The notes under the pieces: generated by a model
What the model was told of the DNA's origin: nothing
Databases searched by the model: none
Seen by the model: only the letters and a program-made list of their open reading frames with translations
Translations under genes and position numbers: made by a program
Shown: positions 1-10,643 of the stretch, in pieces
Position numbering within the stretch: the stretch's first letter is position 1
Layout: each line of letters begins with the position of its first letter
NCBI RefSeq assembly: GCF_001656295.1
Contig: NZ_LXHE01000023.1
Coordinates: forward strand, 1 to 45,185
Origin: Moraxella catarrhalis
GTDB taxonomy: Bacteria; Pseudomonadota; Gammaproteobacteria; Pseudomonadales; Moraxellaceae
Direction of reading: 5' to 3'
DNA: 45,185 nt

Positions 1-789
1 GGTGGTGCATTAAAAAGTATGCTGATATCAGACATACCCGTTATTAATATAAAAGAACACTAAATCAAAGGCTTTAAAGTGATTCTCGAGTTTTTTGGAA
101 AAGTTACAACTTCGCCTAACTGCTCGTTTTATCCTATGCCGAATACGGCAATTATTTCCTTCGATGCCCACGGTGAAAAATTTACCAATTCTTTGAGTAA
201 AGCCTTTAAAGCCAGTGACGAAGCTATCCCAATTATCACTGGCAATAACAGCACAAGTTACACCCAAGGCTTGAGGTTTTGCGCTTAATCGTTTAACCGT
301 TTTAAGGTCTCGCTTTCCCCATACATAGGCAACAATTTCGCCTGTTTGACGGTGGTAAGCATAGATGAGCCATTGTTTGTTGCTCTTTTTACCTACGAAC
401 ATCCATAGCTCGTCTACTTCTAGTTGGTCATAGTGACTTTGCTTTGGTATCAGTCGGTAGTTGCATTTTTCCAAAGTAGCTAATACTTTACCTTGGCTAA
501 TCCTTTCAACGCAAGCGATGTCTTTTATGCCACTACCTCGTACCATGAGTTGGCGTATTTTGCTTTCTTTTTGAGAGTGACATCCAAGATAACTTAACGC
601 ATGGTCGCCAATAAATTGCCGCCTGCAGTCTTTGCATTGGTAGTTCTGCTTACCATAGCTTTTTTTACCGTTTTTCTTTATACTGTCCCCTAAACAGGCT
701 GGGCAGTTGATGTATAGTGTGATTTGCATTTCACTATTTTATCAATTTCTCAGCCTGTTTTTTTACAGCATACTTTTTAAAGCACTACC
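1..789 (-). mobile_element. IS1-family insertion sequence, apparently complete
   Basis: The element is bounded by 24-bp imperfect inverted repeats at 1-24 and 766-789, which differ at two positions and start GGTGGTGC / GGTAGTGC when read inward. It holds one transposase gene on the minus strand. Its left end is the first base of the window, so any target duplication on that side cannot be seen. On the right it abuts a short reading frame that looks like the 3' end of an interrupted plus-strand gene. IS1 elements move by a DDE transposase acting on such terminal repeats. Confidence 0.88.
28..729 (-). CDS. IS1-family transposase, single-frame InsA-InsB type
   Basis: This 233-residue protein catalyses excision and insertion of the surrounding element. 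Residues 9-12 and 32-35 form a CxxC...CxxC zinc-binding motif like IS1 InsA. A helical DNA-binding stretch follows at about 50-90. The DDE catalytic part then gives D106 (in VDELW), an Asp in SDNWD (165-168) and E190 (in GIEGNN), followed by the Arg/Lys-rich tail typical of InsB. In classical IS1, insA and insB are joined by a programmed -1 frameshift, but here both parts lie in one open frame, as in many IS1 relatives. The ATG at 729 lies about 40 bp inside the terminal repeat, as expected. It appears intact. Confidence 0.9.
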   Translation of the reverse strand: MQITLYINCPACLGDSIKKNGKKSYGKQNYQCKDCRRQFIGDHALSYLGCHSQKESKIRQLMVRGSGIKDIACVERISQGKVLATLEKCNYRLIPKQSHYDQLEVDELWMFVGKKSNKQWLIYAYHRQTGEIVAYVWGKRDLKTVKRLSAKPQALGVTCAVIASDNWDSFVTGFKGFTQRIGKFFTVGIEGNNCRIRHRIKRAVRRSCNFSKKLENHFKAFDLVFFYINNGYV

Positions 790-883
790 TGAACTTGATG
801 ATCAGCGGTGGGCTAACTTATCTGACTTAAATTGTGTGGTATTAAGAATGTTTGATATAAAAATTAAACCTAAATCCCCCTAA
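785..883 (+). pseudogene. 3' remnant of a gene interrupted by the IS1-like element
   Basis: A plus-strand frame runs straight out of the IS right end and stays open for about 32 codons. It reads roughly LPELDDQRWANLSDLNCVVL and ends with TAA at 881-883. It overlaps the 3' end of the convergent fumarylacetoacetase gene by 14 bp. There is no start codon in the visible part, so it would be the tail of a gene cut by the insertion. I do not recognise the family, and the frame is short enough to be chance. Confidence 0.3.
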
Positions 884-1865
884 CCACATTCTCAATCGTG
901 CCAAAGATCGTGTTGCCGTCTTTGTCAAACATCTCAATACGCACCACATCACCGTGTTTCAGAAATGGCGTTTGTTCTTTACCTTCGATCTTTTGGTACA
1001 TACGAAGCTCCGCCAAGCAGCAGTAACCGACGCCGCCATGCTCGACACTTGAGCCCCACAGACTGTCTTGTTTATTAGACACCGTCCCTGAGCCAATGAT
1101 CGTCCCTGCCGCCAGATTGCGTGTTTTGGCAGCATGAGCGATAAGCTGACCAAAATCAAAAGTCATGTCTGTGCCAGCATTAGGACGACCAAAGAGCGCA
1201 TCATTTAGATGCACAACCAGCGGTAGGTTTAATTTATTGTCCTGCCAATCGTCCAGCTCATCTGGCGTCACTGCGACAGGACTAAACGCCGAGGCAGGTT
1301 TAGACTGAAAAAACCCAAAGCCTTTGGCAAGCTCATCTGGGATAAGATTTCTTAAAGACACATCATTGACCAGCATCACTAAGCGGATTTGTTCAGCGGC
1401 TTGTTTTGGGCTGCTACCCATTTCAACTTTGCCTGTAATAACCGCCACTTCAGCTTCCATATCAATGCCCCACGCTTCGCTTGCGACGATATCATCATTT
1501 GGAGTGATGAAGCCATCCGAGCCACCTTGATACATCAAAGGATCATCATAAAATGACTTGGGTACTTCTGAATTTCGGGCTTTACGCACCAATTCCACAT
1601 GGTTGATGTACGCTGAACCATCCGCCCATTGATACGCCCGAGGCAGCGGCGAGTGGCATTTTGTACTATCAAATGGTAAGCCGTCAGTGCTATCATTGAG
1701 CTTTTGATAGATATCTTGAAGCTTAGGCGCTGTGTTTTCCCAATCATCGAGGGCAGCTTGCAAGGTGGGTGCGATCTCGCTTGCGGTGACATAGCGGCTC
1801 AGATCACGACTGACGACGACCAAGGTGCCATCTAGTCCGCCTTGTTTTAGGGTGGCTAATTTCAT
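870..1865 (-). CDS. Fumarylacetoacetate hydrolase family protein (fumarylacetoacetase)
   Basis: This 331-residue protein probably hydrolyses 4-fumarylacetoacetate to fumarate and acetoacetate, the last step of tyrosine/homogentisate breakdown, in the cytoplasm. The C-terminal FAH fold is clear: the metal-site acidic cluster MEAEVAVI (about 135-142), the VNDVSLRN motif (about 167-174), the FFQSKPASAFSP segment that lines the active site, and GTIIGSGTVSN near 255-265. It starts at ATG 1865 with CAGGAG seven bases upstream. The next gene upstream (1907-2452, 41-bp gap) encodes a VOC protein, and the two look like an operon. A maleylacetoacetate isomerase gene would often follow, but the IS1-like element now ends the cluster there. 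FAH-family proteins also act on other acylpyruvates, so the exact substrate is inferred. Confidence 0.85.
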   Translation of the reverse strand: MKLATLKQGGLDGTLVVVSRDLSRYVTASEIAPTLQAALDDWENTAPKLQDIYQKLNDSTDGLPFDSTKCHSPLPRAYQWADGSAYINHVELVRKARNSEVPKSFYDDPLMYQGGSDGFITPNDDIVASEAWGIDMEAEVAVITGKVEMGSSPKQAAEQIRLVMLVNDVSLRNLIPDELAKGFGFFQSKPASAFSPVAVTPDELDDWQDNKLNLPLVVHLNDALFGRPNAGTDMTFDFGQLIAHAAKTRNLAAGTIIGSGTVSNKQDSLWGSSVEHGGVGYCCLAELRMYQKIEGKEQTPFLKHGDVVRIEMFDKDGNTIFGTIENVVRGI

Positions 1866-1906
1866 AAAAACTCCTGATTATTTTTATATTTTAAAAAACA
1901 AATCCA

Positions 1907-2452
1907 TCACACATCGGGTGGCTCTGTACCGTCATGAACCCACTGAGCGTATTTGGGTGCTTTTTTGGTTTGCGCCCATTCATTGAGCATCTGCCATTTG
2001 ACCTGATCAAGCGCGCGGTTCATCCGATCGGTTGAGATATCACAGGCAAGCTCAATGCGATGTCCATTGGGATCAAAAAAATAAATACTCTTAAATAGCG
2101 TATGATTCACAGGCCCCAAAACCTCCAAGCCTTCATTAATCAGCCTGTGTTTGGTGGCGTTTAATGCCTCTTCGCTATCAACTTTGAGCGCCAAATGCTG
2201 AGTCCAAATCGGCGTATTTTCATCACGCCCCATCTCAGGTTTGGTCGGTAGCTCAAAAAATGCCAAAATATTACCGCCCCCTGCATCCAAAAAAATATGC
2301 ATATAAGGGTCAGGTTCGCCCGTAGATGGTACTTTATCCTCGGCGATGGCAAGCACAAATTCCATGTGTAAGTGCTTTTGATACCATTCAACCGTCTGTT
2401 TGGCATCCTTGCAGCGATACGCCACATGATGCACGCCTTTGGTCAGGGACAT
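1907..2452 (-). CDS. VOC (glyoxalase/bleomycin-resistance/dioxygenase) superfamily protein
   Basis: This 181-residue protein belongs to the vicinal-oxygen-chelate fold, whose members bind a divalent metal and include glyoxalases and extradiol dioxygenases. Visible features are the opening strand KGVHHVAYRCKDAKQTVEWYQ (candidate metal ligand His8/His9), WTQHLALKVDS in the middle (second His) and FFDPNGHRIELACD near 128-141 (the Glu ligand). The ATG at 2452 follows AAGGAGAG. It is the first gene of a two-gene unit with the fumarylacetoacetase, which suggests a role in aromatic ring catabolism. It is too short for 4-hydroxyphenylpyruvate dioxygenase (about 350 residues). The reaction is not known to me. 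Confidence 0.75.
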   Translation of the reverse strand: MSLTKGVHHVAYRCKDAKQTVEWYQKHLHMEFVLAIAEDKVPSTGEPDPYMHIFLDAGGGNILAFFELPTKPEMGRDENTPIWTQHLALKVDSEEALNATKHRLINEGLEVLGPVNHTLFKSIYFFDPNGHRIELACDISTDRMNRALDQVKWQMLNEWAQTKKAPKYAQWVHDGTEPPDV

Positions 2453-2684
2453 GAAAACTCTCCTTGGTGATGTGCGGTTTGTTCTATCATTTCATCAAAA
2501 AATACCCCTAAATAAAAGTTGGATTTTATGGATTATTTATCAGACTATACGATAATTCCTGTGATTTAATGCATGAATTCACCAATGATTACTAAGAAAC
2601 CTCAAGATACAAGCTCACCGACTTTCAAACCGATGGATTCCCAAATCATGAATAGCTATGATAAATATGGAGGGTTATTAAAAT

Positions 2685-2730
2685 AATTAAAATCCCCCAG
2701 AAGCAATCCTGCAACTGGGGGATTTTAATT
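2685..2730 (-). terminator. Strong hairpin terminator downstream of purA
   Basis: Perfect 16-bp inverted repeat (2685-2700 and 2715-2730, arm CTGGGGGATTTTAATT) with a 14-nt loop. The outer part of each arm is A/T-rich, so it can end transcription of purA (minus strand, stop at 2750). Confidence 0.85.
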
Positions 2731-2749
2731 GGATCAACCAAACAATCAA

Positions 2750-4048
<1,299 letters not shown>

Positions 4049-4093
4049 TTAAAAGTTACTCAATAAATCATTCAACAATCAAATCAGTGACAG

Positions 4094-5386
4094 TCAGAAC
4101 TCATCACCAACTAAGCGCACCGCCCAAACAGGCTTATCTTGATCAGTATCCCAATGCAAGATACCATCAATCTGATCAGGCTTATCATCCACAGTCAAAG
4201 GCTTAATGACAATACAGCCTTCAGATTGCAAAGTTTTAATTTGTGCCGCCAAATCGGCTTTTGTGTCTGCATCGGCATTTTGTAGATCGTGATAATCCAC
4301 CCAAATCACGGTATCTTCTTCAAGCTCAACAAATTCAAGCAAGCGATTAATGTCCATGCTAAAGCCAGTCGCACCGCGTGCCACGCCTTGAGTTGAGATC
4401 CCATCAAAGCGTCCGCCGCGCACCAAAGCCTGAGTCTGCGTAGTTCTATTGCTCAAATACACATCAAAGACCACGCCAGTGTGGTAATGATAGCCTGACA
4501 ATTCAGTCACATCAATGCTCACGCTCATGCCGACTGCTCTGATATGCGCCGCCAAAGTCGCAAGCTCATTTGCCGCTTGGATGATGTCATCATCTTGGCG
4601 AGCTTTATCAGACAGTTTACTTAATAAAGCGTCGGCATTTGGCGTACGATCACTGCTTAGTGTATGTTTAGCCAACACCAAAAAATCGGTTGCATCACTT
4701 GGGCTGCTTAGGCTTTGTCCGATATTTTGGCACCATTTGGCAAGCTCTGGCATGGCTTTTTTATGATAAATACCAATCAGCTCGTCAGCGTCTTTGTTTG
4801 AAACTTCATGCAACTGGCATAAGCGATCAAAAATAGCCACATGTCCAATATCCACATGCAACATCTCTCGATCCAGTCCAATCTCATCCAACAGTGCTGC
4901 CAGCAGGTCAATCAGCTCAAGCTCGGCGCGGATGTCATCCACCCCAAAAATCTCAGCGCCCAACTGAAGCGGTGTACGCAGTCCAAACAGACCGGTCGGT
5001 AGGGTTTTGACAACCTGCCCAACATAACAGTAACGGCTGACACCTTGACCATATTTGCTGTCTATGCGTAAAATTTGCGGCGTAATATCGGCACGCAAGC
5101 CCATCAAGCGCCCATTGAGCTGATCGATAAATTTGAAAGTTTGGCGTTTTAAATCTTCATCGGCATTATTGAGTAGGCTTTCGGTGTACTCAATCAAAGG
5201 TGGCGACACTAAGCGATAACCGTGCGCTGTGAGCACAAATAGTAAGGCATCACGCAAGCTTTCTTGTTTTTGAGCATCGGTAAATAGGACATCAGCAACA
5301 CCATCAGGTAGGAGCCAATTTTGCTGAATGTGTTTTGCATCCATTTGGTGTTCGGCGTTAGAATTGGTGGTGCTATGCTTTGGCAC
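4094..5386 (-). CDS. hisZ: ATP phosphoribosyltransferase regulatory subunit HisZ
   Basis: This is a class II aminoacyl-tRNA-synthetase-like protein that lacks tRNA ligase activity and instead pairs with the short form of HisG to catalyse and feedback-regulate the first step of histidine synthesis. Typical parts are WLLPDGVADVL (near 24-34), the motif-2-like LRADITPQILRIDSKYGQG, the dimer helix region ELELIDLLAALLDEIG and the ligand loop LVRGGRFDGIS. It is 430 residues if started at GTG 5386, which has CAGGGG about seven bases upstream. The ATG at 5344 (14 residues later) fits the usual family N-terminus, and I cannot decide between them. Probably co-transcribed with purA. Confidence 0.93.
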   Translation of the reverse strand: MPKHSTTNSNAEHQMDAKHIQQNWLLPDGVADVLFTDAQKQESLRDALLFVLTAHGYRLVSPPLIEYTESLLNNADEDLKRQTFKFIDQLNGRLMGLRADITPQILRIDSKYGQGVSRYCYVGQVVKTLPTGLFGLRTPLQLGAEIFGVDDIRAELELIDLLAALLDEIGLDREMLHVDIGHVAIFDRLCQLHEVSNKDADELIGIYHKKAMPELAKWCQNIGQSLSSPSDATDFLVLAKHTLSSDRTPNADALLSKLSDKARQDDDIIQAANELATLAAHIRAVGMSVSIDVTELSGYHYHTGVVFDVYLSNRTTQTQALVRGGRFDGISTQGVARGATGFSMDINRLLEFVELEEDTVIWVDYHDLQNADADTKADLAAQIKTLQSEGCIVIKPLTVDDKPDQIDGILHWDTDQDKPVWAVRLVGDEF

Positions 5387-5776
5387 AAAAAAACCCCTGT
5401 CAGCAAATAAAAACAGTCAAACAAGCGTTTGACCAAAATACGGTGTCATGAAATACGGTATCATGAAAAAATAACTTGGGCTTATAACAAGCTTATAAAA
5501 TAAGTATCATAATTACAAATGAGTTATATTGACTCATTTGTGATCACAGTAAGCATTTAGCATTTTTTCTTGACTAGTGTACCATACCTTAGCAGGCTTG
5601 CAAGGTTAATTTGAAAAAAATTTTATCAATCACTCAATTGTCAATGAAGTCATCATTTAACTGATGAAAAATTGCGACAGTATTGCTATAATAATCCACT
5701 GAATATAAATTTGCTCTATATTTTTAGGGTTTTGGCAAACTGATCATCACGAAATTTGCGATTTTTTGGGGATTTT
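5387..5776. other. Intergenic region between divergent hisZ and corA
   Basis: 390 bp without a convincing gene. It holds a perfect 10-bp inverted repeat, ACAAATGAGT at 5515-5524 and ACTCATTTGT at 5532-5541, with a 7-nt AT-rich spacer. There is no T-run, so an operator is as likely as an RNA hairpin. A short direct repeat of the form ACGGTRTCATGAAA lies at about 5439-5470. The promoters for both genes should be here, but I could not assign them confidently. Confidence 0.5.
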
Positions 5777-7072
5777 ATGACACAGCATAATACACAAACC
5801 GATCACACCCCAAATCCAAACGACCTGACCCACCCTACCGAATCCGCCACCATATCTGATCTTAATCCTATCATTCATCAAGATGAGCTGTTTGATGAAT
5901 CAGACATGATCAAAGTCACCAACGACCCTGAGCATACCCCTGAAAGTGCTGAAACTTTCCACGATACTCAAGACAGCTATATCTATGGCGATGCTGATGC
6001 TACGGATGAAGATACCATTGAGACAATGACAGTCTACGATCCTGATGCGGATCGTTTGGAGGATATAGAACAATCAGGTGATAACGAAACGGTCATTTGT
6101 TATTCTTATTCTCGTAAAACGGGTGCGCCTATTGAGGCTTTGGCGATCGAGGATGTCAGCCGCACACTCACCAATAATAATCAGTTTATTTGGCTTGGCT
6201 TGTATGACCCAAGCCTTGAGACGGTGCAAGAAGTTCAAGATGCTTTCGATTTGCATGAGCTTGCCTTGGAGGATGCATTTGCCGATCATCAGCGCCCCAA
6301 AGTCGAAAGCTATGGGAACGATACGATCTTCGTCGTCGTGCGAACTGCCAAGCTTGAGGACAATCAAATTCGCTATGGCACCACCGCCATTTTTATGGGC
6401 AAAAATTTCATCATCAGCGTCCGCCGTGGTGCATCCAATTCCTACACCCCTGTCCGAGAGCACTGTCACCGCCGCCCCGAAAAGCTGCGCTTAGGTCCGA
6501 TTTTTGTACTGCATGCGATTTTGGATTTTATCGTCGATAACTATTTGCCAATCACCGACCGATTGGGTAATTATCTGCGCGAGCAAGAGCGTAATATTTT
6601 TTCGCACGAATTTAGTAAAACTACCTTAAAAAGCTTGTATGAACTAAAATCTCAACTGGTGCACATGCGAGCGGTCATTTTACCCGTTCAAGATGTGTGT
6701 AACTTTTTTATTAATCATAAAAAAAATGAGCTGGTCTCTGCCTTCCCTGTCGCCGCTAAGCCATATTTCCGCGACGTTAACGACCACCTTTTGCGCTCTA
6801 TTGATGCGGTCAATGGTCTGAACGAAATGCTGTCTGTGGCGATGGATACGTATATGGCGATGGTCACGATGGGGCAAAACGACGTCGTGCGTAAGCTTGC
6901 GGCATGGGCTGGTATAGCGGCTGTGCCGACGGCGGTAGCTGGCATCTATGGCATGAACTTTGACTATATGCCTGAGCTGCACATCAAAAATGCGTATTTT
7001 GTCGTACTTGGTGCCGTGATTAGCGTGTGTTTGTTCTTATATTCTAAATTTAGAAAGGCAGGTTGGTTGTAA
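5777..7072 (+). CDS. corA: CorA-family Mg2+/Co2+ transporter with acidic N-terminal extension
   Basis: This inner-membrane channel-like transporter imports divalent cations as a pentamer. The last 60 residues show the two CorA transmembrane helices with the signature YGMNFDYMPEL between them, and a short basic C-terminus (KFRKAGWL). The middle is the usual cytosolic funnel (VICYSYSRKTGAP to about residue 350). I start it at ATG 5777, preceded by GGGG at suitable spacing; a TTG seven codons upstream is less likely. The first 95 or so residues are unusually long and acidic (many Asp/Glu/Thr/Pro) and look disordered. The gene is divergent from hisZ and ends at a hairpin terminator. Confidence 0.92.
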   Translation: MTQHNTQTDHTPNPNDLTHPTESATISDLNPIIHQDELFDESDMIKVTNDPEHTPESAETFHDTQDSYIYGDADATDEDTIETMTVYDPDADRLEDIEQSGDNETVICYSYSRKTGAPIEALAIEDVSRTLTNNNQFIWLGLYDPSLETVQEVQDAFDLHELALEDAFADHQRPKVESYGNDTIFVVVRTAKLEDNQIRYGTTAIFMGKNFIISVRRGASNSYTPVREHCHRRPEKLRLGPIFVLHAILDFIVDNYLPITDRLGNYLREQERNIFSHEFSKTTLKSLYELKSQLVHMRAVILPVQDVCNFFINHKKNELVSAFPVAAKPYFRDVNDHLLRSIDAVNGLNEMLSVAMDTYMAMVTMGQNDVVRKLAAWAGIAAVPTAVAGIYGMNFDYMPELHIKNAYFVVLGAVISVCLFLYSKFRKAGWL

Positions 7073-7128
7073 TTTATCATTCAAACTGATAACTTCATAA
7101 GTTTTATATATAATTTTTGATTTTATTG

Positions 7129-7180
7129 GCACAGTGCTTAAGTTTCCATTAAAATGGCTGCTTAATTATTGTGCTTTTTT
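7129..7180 (+). terminator. Rho-independent terminator after corA
   Basis: Arms GCACA (7129-7133) and TGTGC (7170-7174), with further pairing of CTTAAG/CTTAA inside, are followed directly by six T residues at 7175-7180. Confidence 0.65.
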
Positions 7181-7212
7181 ATTTGAGTTTATCATCAAAA
7201 TAAGGGATGGCT

Positions 7213-9066
7213 ATGGCTGAAGCTGGTATGGCAAGCGAGCTGATACAGGTCGTTACACTGCTTGGGGCTGCCGTGATTGCAGTTCCTGTTTTTCGTAAAA
7301 TTGGCTTAGGATCTGTCCTTGGTTATTTGGCTGGTGGTCTGATCATCGGACCGTTTGGCTTAGGGATATTTACCGATCCACAGACCATCATCCATATCGC
7401 TGAGCTTGGCGTGGTGATGTTTTTATTCATTATCGGTCTTGAGATGCATCCATCGCACTTATGGAGTCTAAGACGGCAAATCTTTGGGCTTGGCTCTTTG
7501 CAGGTGCTAGGCGCCACAGCCTTAATGATGCTAGTGATGAAGCTGTTTGGGGTATCATGGCAAGTGGCTTTTGTGGGTGCATCAGGCTTTGTACTGACCT
7601 CGACGGCGATCGTCATGCAAACTTTGGGCGAAAACAATGAGTTGTCCACCGCCAAAGGTCAAAGCATGGTGTCCATCTTATTATTTGAAGATCTGCTGAT
7701 CGTGCCGCTGCTTGCCATTGTGGCTTTTTTATCGCCGGTGGTGCACACCAGCGAAACGCCAGCTTGGCAGGCGATCGTGGTCGCATTGGGTTCATTGCTT
7801 GCGCTGCTGGTTGTTGGACGCGTGCTGATTAATCCATTATTTAAAATACTTGCCAAAACTGGTGTACGAGAGATTATGACTGCAGCAGCGTTATTGGTCG
7901 TGCTAGGATCGGCACTACTCATGGAACTTGGCGGTCTGTCGATGGCGATGGGCGCGTTCGTCGCTGGCGTGCTACTGTCTGAATCCAGTTTCCGACATCA
8001 GCTTGAAGCGGACATTGAGCCTTTTCGCGGTCTTTTATTGGGCTTATTTTTCTTGGGCGTCGGCATGGCGCTTGATTTATCCATCGTCGCTAAGAACTGG
8101 CAGCTGATCGGTCTTGGCGTCATCGTACTCATGCTCACCAAAGGTCTTTGGATTTATTTGGCGGCGCGCATGACCAAATCTGGTCACGCCATCGCCATTG
8201 AACGCGCGGTCATGATGGCACAAGGTGGTGAGTTCGCTTTTGTGCTATTTTCAGCGGCGGCGGCTCATTCGGTGATATCTGCCGATACCCATGCCAATTT
8301 GACCGCAGTCGTTGTAATATCTATGGTGCTTACGCCACTATTTTTAGTGATCCATCAAAAATACATAGCCAAACACAGCCCCAAAGCTTCTTTTAGAGAC
8401 AGTGATGCGATCGACGAAGAAAACCCCATCATCGTCTTAGGACATGGCAGATACGGACAAGTCGTGAATGGTATGATGACCGCTTGTGGCTATCAGACCA
8501 CACTGATTGATAGTGATGCTGATCATGTGGATGGGTTATCAAGCTTGGGTATCAAAACCTATTATGGTGATGCCACACGATTTGATTTGCTTGACATGGC
8601 GGGCATCGCCAAAGCTAAGCTGGTGATCATTGCCATTGATCATCCTGAAGAAGCGCTGTCCATTGTACGCCATTTGCGCCATGCATATAGCGACTTGCCG
8701 ATCGTGGCGCGCGCTTATGATCGCGTCCATGCCTATCAGCTGCACAGAGCAGGCGCCAATGCAGTGATTCGTGAGACTTTTGACTCGGCGGTGCGTAGCG
8801 CACGCACAGGGCTTGAGCTTTTGGGGATGGACAGTGAGATTGCCGAGCGCATCGCACATCTTTACCATCACCGAGATCGGGACGGCGTCGCCGCAGCTGC
8901 CGAAACCTATGACCCAAATGTCAGCCGCTATAAAAACACGCACATGATCAGCATGCTCAATGAGCATCGCGCGCATACTAAGGTGATGATTGAAAAAATC
9001 TTGCGTGGCGAAGAAGTCACATGGCAACCAAAACGGGGTACTTATCTGGGTCAAGAAAATCACTAA
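7213..9066 (+). CDS. CPA2-family monovalent cation/proton antiporter, KefC/KefB-like
   Basis: This inner-membrane protein is expected to exchange K+ or Na+ for H+. The N-terminal two thirds (to about residue 380) contain about 12 hydrophobic helices including GYLAGGLIIGPFGLGIF and LFEDLLIVPLLA, both typical of the CPA2 exchanger domain. The C-terminal third is a TrkA-N/RCK nucleotide-binding domain that starts at IIVLGHGRYGQVV (GxGxxG) and has the acidic end of strand 2, TLIDSD. In KefC this domain gates efflux via glutathione adducts and NAD(H). The ATG at 7207 touches the AAGGG Shine-Dalgarno sequence, so the ATG at 7213 is the better start. No ancillary kefF/kefG flavoprotein gene is adjacent. 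Confidence 0.9.
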   Translation: MAEAGMASELIQVVTLLGAAVIAVPVFRKIGLGSVLGYLAGGLIIGPFGLGIFTDPQTIIHIAELGVVMFLFIIGLEMHPSHLWSLRRQIFGLGSLQVLGATALMMLVMKLFGVSWQVAFVGASGFVLTSTAIVMQTLGENNELSTAKGQSMVSILLFEDLLIVPLLAIVAFLSPVVHTSETPAWQAIVVALGSLLALLVVGRVLINPLFKILAKTGVREIMTAAALLVVLGSALLMELGGLSMAMGAFVAGVLLSESSFRHQLEADIEPFRGLLLGLFFLGVGMALDLSIVAKNWQLIGLGVIVLMLTKGLWIYLAARMTKSGHAIAIERAVMMAQGGEFAFVLFSAAAAHSVISADTHANLTAVVVISMVLTPLFLVIHQKYIAKHSPKASFRDSDAIDEENPIIVLGHGRYGQVVNGMMTACGYQTTLIDSDADHVDGLSSLGIKTYYGDATRFDLLDMAGIAKAKLVIIAIDHPEEALSIVRHLRHAYSDLPIVARAYDRVHAYQLHRAGANAVIRETFDSAVRSARTGLELLGMDSEIAERIAHLYHHRDRDGVAAAAETYDPNVSRYKNTHMISMLNEHRAHTKVMIEKILRGEEVTWQPKRGTYLGQENH

Positions 9067-9070
9067 TCAA

Positions 9071-9105
9071 TTAAAATACCTTGAACTCAATTCAAGGCAT
9101 TTTAA
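9071..9105. terminator. Bidirectional terminator between convergent antiporter genes
   Basis: A 15-bp stem (9071-9085 with 9091-9105, one mismatch) with a 5-nt loop and A/T-rich outer arms lies between two convergent genes and can serve both. Confidence 0.8.
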
Positions 9106-9137
9106 TATGTATTTAACATTTATTTAACCAAAAGCTA

Positions 9138-10451
9138 CTAAAGCACCATGGCAGCAATCCAACCAAAAATAATCAAAGGAATATTATAATGAATAAAAGT
9201 TGGAATGACAGAATCACGAATATGATCATGTTGACCGTCTGCATTTAGCCCCATGGTAGGACCCAGCGTAGAGTCTGACGCAGGCGAGCCAGCATCGCCC
9301 AACACGCCTGCTGTCGCAATCAAAGCCACCGTAGCAGGCACACTAAAGCCCACCGCCATGCATAGCGGCACATAGATGGTCGCAATAATGGGGACGGTAG
9401 AAAATGACGAACCAATCCCTAGCGTCACCACCAAACCAACAAGCAACATCGAAAATGCCGCAAGCATTTTGTTATCGCCAAAGATACCCACCACGCCATC
9501 AACCAACGCATCAATTTGCCCTGTGGCTTTCATCACTTCTGCAAAACCTTGAGCGCAAATCATGATAAAGCCAATCATCGCCATCATCTTAATACCATCA
9601 TTAAATACGTCATTAGCATCGCGCCACTTAACGACACCTGTCGCCATAAATATCGCAAAACCCACGAGCGAGCCAATCAATAAAGAATCCGTCATCAGCT
9701 GCGCCACAAATGCCGCAACAATCGCCGCCACCGCCACGACAACATTGAGCGTGCCAACGTGAGTGGGCGCTTGACTGACTACCACATCTTTTTCTTGGTA
9801 ATCGCGGGGTTTACGATAAGTCACAAAAATCGCAATCAAAAGCCCGATCAGCATACCCAAAGCAGGAATCGTCATAGTTTGCATCATTGAGATATTATCG
9901 GTTGCCATGCCTGCTTCATTGACATTTTTAAGAATAATTTGATTCAAAAAAATATCACCAAACCCATAAGGAATGAACATATATGTATTGACCAACCCAA
10001 AGGTCAAAATACACGTCACAGCACGGCGATCCAAGCGCAAACGATTCATCACCAATAATAGCGGCGGCACGATCAGCGGAATGAATGCAATATGAATCGG
10101 CACAATGTTTTGGGACATCATCGCCATGATAATCAAGATAAAAAATAAGAAAAACTTAAGCTTGCCTGCGCCATCGGTGTGCTGCACCTGAGCAATCAGC
10201 TTATCTGCCAACATCTGCGGCAGTCCTGAATGAGCGATCGCCATCGCAAACGCACCAAGCATGGCATAAGACAAAGCGATCTGTGCACCGTTTTTAATAC
10301 CATCTTGAAAAGAAGTCAGCGTATCAGCTACTGACATGCCCGCCACCAAACCGCCGACGAGCGCCCCAACCACCAAGCTTAGCACCACATGCACGCGTGC
10401 AAGCGACAAGCCAACCATCACAATGACAGCAAGTAACACAGCATTAATCAT
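9138..10451 (-). CDS. Na+/H+ antiporter family membrane protein (YuiF/NhaC-like)
   Basis: A polytopic inner-membrane protein of about 437 residues with roughly 11-12 hydrophobic segments. Conserved-looking loops include the early DTLTSFQDGIKNGAQIALSYAMLGA, MAMMSQNIVPIHIAFIPLIVPP in the middle and the late GIGSSFSTVPIIATIYVPL and GDAGSPASDSTLGPT, which match the Na_H_antiporter family related to NhaC and B. subtilis YuiF. I start it at ATG 10451, which has GGGAG five bases upstream; ten more in-frame codons exist before it. It is divergent from lon. Ion specificity, or even amino-acid transport instead, cannot be read from the sequence. Confidence 0.78.
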   Translation of the reverse strand: MINAVLLAVIVMVGLSLARVHVVLSLVVGALVGGLVAGMSVADTLTSFQDGIKNGAQIALSYAMLGAFAMAIAHSGLPQMLADKLIAQVQHTDGAGKLKFFLFFILIIMAMMSQNIVPIHIAFIPLIVPPLLLVMNRLRLDRRAVTCILTFGLVNTYMFIPYGFGDIFLNQIILKNVNEAGMATDNISMMQTMTIPALGMLIGLLIAIFVTYRKPRDYQEKDVVVSQAPTHVGTLNVVVAVAAIVAAFVAQLMTDSLLIGSLVGFAIFMATGVVKWRDANDVFNDGIKMMAMIGFIMICAQGFAEVMKATGQIDALVDGVVGIFGDNKMLAAFSMLLVGLVVTLGIGSSFSTVPIIATIYVPLCMAVGFSVPATVALIATAGVLGDAGSPASDSTLGPTMGLNADGQHDHIRDSVIPTFIHYNIPLIIFGWIAAMVL

Positions 10452-10643
10452 CATCACTCCCAACTCACCCATCAAAATCAAACGAAGTATTATACCCCAA
10501 AAACCAGTAAGATTTTTTTAATAATATGATGATAAATCAATAACTTAGCGATTTAATTATTATAGACAATTTGCACAACTGCAATCATCTAGCAATGTTT
10601 ACTAAAACACCATTGATGATTTGCCAAGTTTTTATGGGTAAGC

